This document shows positions 9,101-10,749 of a stretch of 10,749 nucleotides of DNA, one piece after another (positions within the stretch are counted from its first letter, which is position 1; every line of letters starts with the position of its first letter). This DNA comes from Oscillospiraceae bacterium (lineage in GTDB: Bacteria; Bacillota; Clostridia; Oscillospirales; Acutalibacteraceae), in contig WRDE01000041.1 of NCBI GenBank assembly GCA_009783605.1, forward strand, positions 1 to 10,749, given 5' to 3'. The notes beneath the pieces are model-generated. The model was not told the DNA's origin. It saw nothing but the letters and a program-made list of their open reading frames with translations, and made no database searches. Made by a program: the position numbers and the translations under genes.

Positions 9101-9223
9101 CACCACCGCGTCAAACGCCATATCGCTGAGGAATCGCGATTCCTCAGCCGACAGCGGCAGCGGCATGGCGGCCAATAACATCAACATACTTATAAACGCT
9201 GAAAATCTTCTGAACCGTCTCAT
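6152..9223 (-). CDS. Secreted NPCBM / Ig-like / GH97 / dockerin glycoside hydrolase (retaining type)
   Basis: This 1023-residue exported exo-glycosidase is the first gene of the minus-strand unit. The start at 9223 is chosen over an in-frame ATG at 9361 because it gives a clean signal peptide (residues 1-26, cleavage after L-S-A) and has AAAGGGAG 6 bases upstream. Domains: NPCBM-like carbohydrate-binding module about 29-178; Ig-like (Big_2-type) about 183-273; GH97 N-terminal beta-sandwich about 279-530; catalytic barrel about 535-800; GH97 C-terminal beta domain about 800-883; helical 'ALP' repeat spacer about 893-948; dockerin 955-1016. The barrel has G-V-K-V-D659-F, the nucleophile position of retaining GH97 enzymes, and T-R-E708-A-I-R-G-Q-E714, where E714 is the probable acid/base and E708 a probable calcium ligand together with E363. 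The inverting-branch base Glu is replaced by Gly (N-L-H-G690). Characterised retaining members act on alpha-galactosides or beta-L-arabinopyranosides, so that specificity is likely here. Confidence 0.92.
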   Translation of the reverse strand: MRRFRRFSAFISMLMLLAAMPLPLSAEESRFLSDMAFDAVVGWENSAIGKVGVDRGLDGKPLRFRTGAAFAYYEKGLCAHADSRLTFDVAGLNAVRLTAVIGVHDGDNSDAKDAANVLFIVKADEEEIYRSGSVRINTGNIPISVDIPLGTGKLYLITAGVDSIRGAHSAWADAKLFFDPDAGDYLQSITATADKAVFALSETARITVAGIMAGGGQADLSKADIRYTCSDDTVLTAGADGVLTPIRPGAASVTAAVTLNGVTKRDTMDFIITGERQDTMWQVFSPDNNTQLVLMLGPDGSLQYSAAQNGEVVIRLSSLGIQSGRGDFSAGLAFQGQSKPTEIRDVYTVASRKKKVYVNHAHECTYTFQKGDMLFQVIVRVYDDGVAFRYVIESLDHTEQSLRITGEQTGFTVPRGANTWAMIHDSGNIFSYESDYLPGKIEVLNGNYCLPFLYETKGGAFVLLCEADLTGDYAGSMLKTSGDGILRYSFTPQQKTAVTVKTPFTSPWRYAVIGDLAATTVNTMAENLSPEPPGPIGWDGDFSWVEPGTAAWTWMVGGAGMQGNQADTKKYIDFAAEMGWRYYILDDGWQPNRHENGTGPNGALYTGVRAWFPDIIEYAEQKGVGIIVWVHCNDLRTQALRDERLPVWAGMGIQGVKVDFFESEAQDRIKLYNDIYRDCARHKLVMNLHGANKPTGEVRTYPHALTREAIRGQEYSDVHGHQLATLPFTRSAVGPGDFTEALVPAGKSDTTTGAQMAISVLLQNGMHVMAGSAESYRSSNAYTFYKDFPAVWDETKLLDGYPGEFAVMARRRGNVWYGGAVTVAPRTAGFDLRFLGEGSYTAYIYQEGAAARGDVVLRQTDVTRMDTLTIAMQANGGCAIKLVPENDQPAPSDAVTELLMALPDTITAQDQVEQVEHARDAFDRLSIEEQLKVPKLLVEKLERLEKQLNPDPVVYGDVNGSGGVDIGDARLVLQHLVGKIALTPEQFDRAAVREAGRVEISDARLILQFLVGKIQAFPRENVV
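6293..6358 (-). repeat. Direct repeat copy B: dockerin first-loop coding segment (GH97 gene)
   Basis: This is the partner of 5926-5991, offset by 367 bp in the same orientation. It encodes the first calcium loop of the dockerin at the C-terminus of the GH97 protein. The two copies lie either side of the junction between the genes: the end of one and the beginning of the next. Confidence 0.85.
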
Positions 9224-9300
9224 CGGATTCTCCCTTTCGTCAAAATAGCCTGCCGACGTATAGCTCTCTCCCGGAGCCGCCCGGGTCTTTATTGTATTTG

Positions 9301-9315
9301 ATATACTCAGTATAT
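9301..9315. repeat. 7-bp perfect palindrome near the GH97 promoter
   Basis: The sequence atatact-c-agtatat is a perfect 7+7 inverted repeat around one base. On the minus strand it overlaps TATACT (9314-9309), a reasonable -10 box for the GH97 gene about 85 bases before its start codon. The matching -35 is poor (GTTTTT at 9337-9332, 17-base spacer). An alternative -10, TACAAT, lies at 9296-9291. A repressor or activator site overlapping a weak promoter fits; the promoter position itself is uncertain. Confidence 0.45.
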
Positions 9316-9322
9316 TACCATA

Positions 9323-9356
9323 TATTTTATCAAAAACGAAGTGTTTTGATAAAATA
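9323..9356. repeat. 13-bp perfect inverted repeat, candidate operator for the glycosidase unit
   Basis: The arm tattttatcaaaa at 9323-9335 is the exact reverse complement of 9344-9356, with an 8-base spacer. No U-rich tail follows it on either strand, and it has no gene ending beside it, so it looks like a protein-binding dyad and not a terminator. It covers the -35 area of the putative GH97 promoter and lies just upstream of the 9301-9315 palindrome, which suggests sugar-responsive control of the hydrolase genes. The binding factor cannot be named. Confidence 0.55.
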
Positions 9357-9438
9357 ATCACGGATTTAAATTTTCAAATTTCAAAATCTCTGTCCCTGCT
9401 TTTAACCGAAGTAAACGGCGGCGAATATAACGCGAAGG

Positions 9439-9456
9439 AGAACCGGCGCCGGTTCT
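9439..9456. repeat. 18-bp perfect GC-rich palindrome in the divergent intergenic region
   Basis: The bases agaaccggcgccggttct form an uninterrupted palindrome; the pairing extends to 9437-9458 if one G-T pair is allowed. It lies between the two divergent units, about 48 bases upstream of the regulator's -35 box. A T-run (9475-9481) occurs about 18 bases after it on the plus strand, too far for a classical terminator. It could be an operator, or a hairpin in an upstream transcript. Apart from the elements listed separately, the 350-base region 9224-9573 shows only AT-rich sequence and a short GC hairpin (9270-9285) in the GH97 leader. Confidence 0.6.
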
Positions 9457-9503
9457 TCCGAAACGCCTCTCGACATTTTTTGACCTTTTCTTGTGTTTAC
9501 ATA

Positions 9504-9532
9504 TTGACAAAATCAGATACATTGTGTATAAT
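9504..9532 (+). promoter_or_regulatory. Perfect consensus sigma-A promoter for the XRE-TIR unit
   Basis: TTGACA at 9504-9509 and TATAAT at 9527-9532 are separated by exactly 17 bases, a full match to the housekeeping consensus. Transcription would start near 9539-9540, giving a leader of about 35 bases with an AAAGGAGG site (9560-9567) before the ATG at 9574. Such a strong unregulated promoter is unusual for a small regulator and suggests that repression sets its output. Confidence 0.9.
9517..9529. promoter_or_regulatory. Candidate operator overlapping the -10 box
   Basis: ATACA-ttg-TGTAT is a 5-bp inverted repeat with a 3-base centre that enters the TATAAT box. A second short dyad, TTGT (9491-9494) and ACAA (9507-9510), overlaps the -35 box. 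Small XRE regulators often bind such dyads in their own promoter. The repeats are short and may be chance in AT-rich DNA. Confidence 0.3.
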
Positions 9533-9573
9533 GCGTTTGGTTGTGGAAATCACCCGGGCAAAGGAGGATTGGC

Positions 9574-9840
9574 ATGCCTGATCATAACGACGATATGGAA
9601 CGGGACCGGCTGATCGCATTGATCACCGACGAACTGCCGATCCTTCGCGCGCGGATGCGGCTATCTCAGGGGGATTTGGCGCGCAGCATCGGTATTTCAA
9701 GGCAAACCTATTCCCTGATCGAAACGCGCAAGCAGAAAATGACCTGGGTTACCTATATGGCCTTGATCGGTTTCTTTGTGGGAAACGCCAAGACCAAAAA
9801 GCACCTGGAGTCTATCGGATTATACAACGAATTGCTTTGA
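9574..9840 (+). CDS. Small XRE-family (HTH_3-like) transcriptional regulator
   Basis: This 88-residue, soluble DNA-binding protein is essentially one helix-turn-helix domain. Residues 12-28 form helix 1, residues 30-50 (L-S-Q-G-D-L-A-R-S-I-G-I-S-R-Q-T-Y, then I-E) form the recognition unit typical of HTH_3/Cro-CI-like proteins, and 56-88 a short C-terminal helical part ending S-I-G-L-Y-N-E-L-L. It carries no sensor or peptidase domain. The ATG at 9574 is chosen because AAAGGAGG lies 6 bases upstream; an in-frame TTG at 9541 would begin at the transcription start and has no ribosome binding site. It is separated by 24 bp from the TIR gene, so the two are probably co-transcribed. It may repress its own promoter and hence the TIR gene; this is inference. 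Confidence 0.9.
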   Translation: MPDHNDDMERDRLIALITDELPILRARMRLSQGDLARSIGISRQTYSLIETRKQKMTWVTYMALIGFFVGNAKTKKHLESIGLYNELL

Positions 9841-9864
9841 TCAATTTTCAGGAGGGATTTTTTC

Positions 9865-10749
9865 ATGACGGCCTTAAAATGTTATAACTGCGGCGCGAGT
9901 AGTTTGGAGATTTTCGACGCTGAAAAATCGTTGTATACCTGTCTGCACTGTGACAGCATTGTCCCGATCCCCCAGGATGCCAACGACGGGAAAAAGAGCA
10001 ATCTTCTCACCAATGCCGCCCGCCTGCGGCAGGACCGCGAGTTTGATGAATCGCTCAAAGCATATGAGCGGTATACATATGAAGATGACAGCAATGCCTG
10101 GGTTCATTTCAGCATCGCCCTCTGCCGGTACGGGATCGTTTTCGTAGATGACGAAGCCACCGGCAGATGTATCCCCACCTGCAGCCGCTATGTCAAAAAA
10201 TCTTTTTTAGCCGATCCAAGCTATAGAAGAGCGTTGGATTTGACTGAGGCCGCCGGAGATGTTGCCATGAAAATGGAATATGAAAAAAGAGGGCAGGAAA
10301 TAAACCGGATACTTCAGAAAATCGGCGCCGAGGCAGACCGGGAACAGCCGTATGACATATTTATTTGCTATAAGGATACCGACGAGCTGACACAATCCAA
10401 AACGGAGGATTCAAACAGAGGCTGGAATCTGTTCAACATCCTTACCGAAAAGGGGTATCGGGTGTTCTTTGCCGCGCGGTCGCTCAGGCGGGGTGATGAT
10501 TGGGAGCCGCAGATATTCAACGCCTTGAATACCGCAAGGGTTATGCTGGTCATCGCGTCTAAAGCCGCATATGTCAACGCGGTATGGGTGAAAAATGAAT
10601 GGAGCCGGTATTTAGATATCGCAAATATAGACAGCGGCAAAAAAATCTTCCCGCTGTATTTCAACATGAAGCCGGAAGAGCTGCCGCTTGAACTGTCGGC
10701 GATTCAGGCATACGATATGGCGCAATACACCTTCTTCCCGGATCTGTTA
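9865..10749 (+). CDS. Zinc-ribbon / helical-repeat / TIR-domain protein, 3' end missing
   Basis: The frame is open from ATG 9865 to the window end, 295 codons with no stop; AGGAGG lies 9 bases upstream. Residues 6-29 are a zinc ribbon with C6-x2-C9 and C26-x2-C29. Residues about 45-155 are helical and TPR-like (E-F-D-E-S-L-K-A-Y-E-R-Y), including a C-R-Y-G ... I-P-T-C segment that I recognise from a family of TIR proteins common in Bacillota. Residues 162-290 are the TIR domain: Y-D-I-F-I-C-Y-K first strand, F-F-A-A-R-S BB-loop region, and W241-V-K-N-E245, where E245 sits at the conserved glutamate of NAD-cleaving TIR domains. It is probably cytoplasmic. Bacterial TIR proteins often cleave NAD or make NAD-derived signals in antiphage defence, but I know of no proven role for this family. 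The residues after position 295 are unknown. Confidence 0.9.
   Translation, partial: MTALKCYNCGASSLEIFDAEKSLYTCLHCDSIVPIPQDANDGKKSNLLTNAARLRQDREFDESLKAYERYTYEDDSNAWVHFSIALCRYGIVFVDDEATGRCIPTCSRYVKKSFLADPSYRRALDLTEAAGDVAMKMEYEKRGQEINRILQKIGAEADREQPYDIFICYKDTDELTQSKTEDSNRGWNLFNILTEKGYRVFFAARSLRRGDDWEPQIFNALNTARVMLVIASKAAYVNAVWVKNEWSRYLDIANIDSGKKIFPLYFNMKPEELPLELSAIQAYDMAQYTFFPDLL

Noticed and set aside
9224..9361. 46-codon N-terminal extension of the GH97 protein
   Set aside because: It would put a non-hydrophobic stretch before the signal peptide and cross the palindromes and probable promoter; the internal ATG at 9223 has a good ribosome binding site.
9541..9573. TTG start for the XRE regulator, 11 codons upstream
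   Set aside because: It coincides with the expected transcription start and has no ribosome binding site, while the ATG at 9574 has AAAGGAGG at ideal spacing.
10368..10667. Minus-strand open frame (99 codons) inside the TIR gene
   Set aside because: It is antisense to the TIR domain core motifs and has no supporting signal.

Overview
The window looks like chromosomal DNA of a Gram-positive, plant-polysaccharide-degrading anaerobe, most likely Bacillota (Clostridia, Oscillospirales-like) with a fairly high GC content. The reasons are a surface adhesin with SpaA-like and streptococcal-pilin-like isopeptide domains and a C-terminal sorting signal, two secreted glycoside hydrolases with type I dockerin-like repeats, strong AGGAGG-type ribosome binding sites and a consensus sigma-A promoter. 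The lineage is inferred from gene content, not from any marker gene.

Layout. (1) Positions 2-3409, plus strand: the 3' part of a very large sortase-anchored adhesin whose N-terminus lies outside the window. (2) Positions 3500-3543: a perfect 19-bp-stem hairpin between two convergent transcription units, serving as a two-way terminator. (3) Positions 3550-9223, minus strand: a two-gene unit. The upstream gene encodes an NPCBM/Ig-like/GH97/dockerin protein, and 43 bp downstream lies a gene for a dockerin/GH43/F5-8C (CBM32-like)/FN3/CBM6-35-like protein. (4) Positions 9224-9573: a divergent intergenic region with three inverted repeats and one perfect consensus promoter. (5) Positions 9574-10749, plus strand: a small XRE-family regulator followed after 24 bp by a zinc-ribbon/helical-repeat/TIR protein that runs off the window end.

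How the parts fit. The two enzymes are predicted to be exported and to act together on a plant polysaccharide. The GH97 has the nucleophile Asp of the retaining branch, which in characterised members acts on alpha-galactosides and beta-L-arabinopyranosides. GH43 enzymes typically remove arabinose or xylose. An arabinose- and galactose-decorated hemicellulose or pectin side chain is therefore a reasonable but unproven target. The dockerins should attach the enzymes to a cohesin partner, but no cohesin is visible here. Their coding segments are about 89% identical over 66 bp and face each other across the gene junction.

The regulator-TIR pair is a separate, divergently transcribed unit. TIR domains with the conserved glutamate are often NAD-consuming immune effectors in bacteria. 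This zinc-ribbon TIR family resembles proteins I recognise from many Bacillota, but I know of no established function for it. It is the best candidate here for an under-described system. No CRISPR array, tRNA, rRNA, transposase or integrase was seen.
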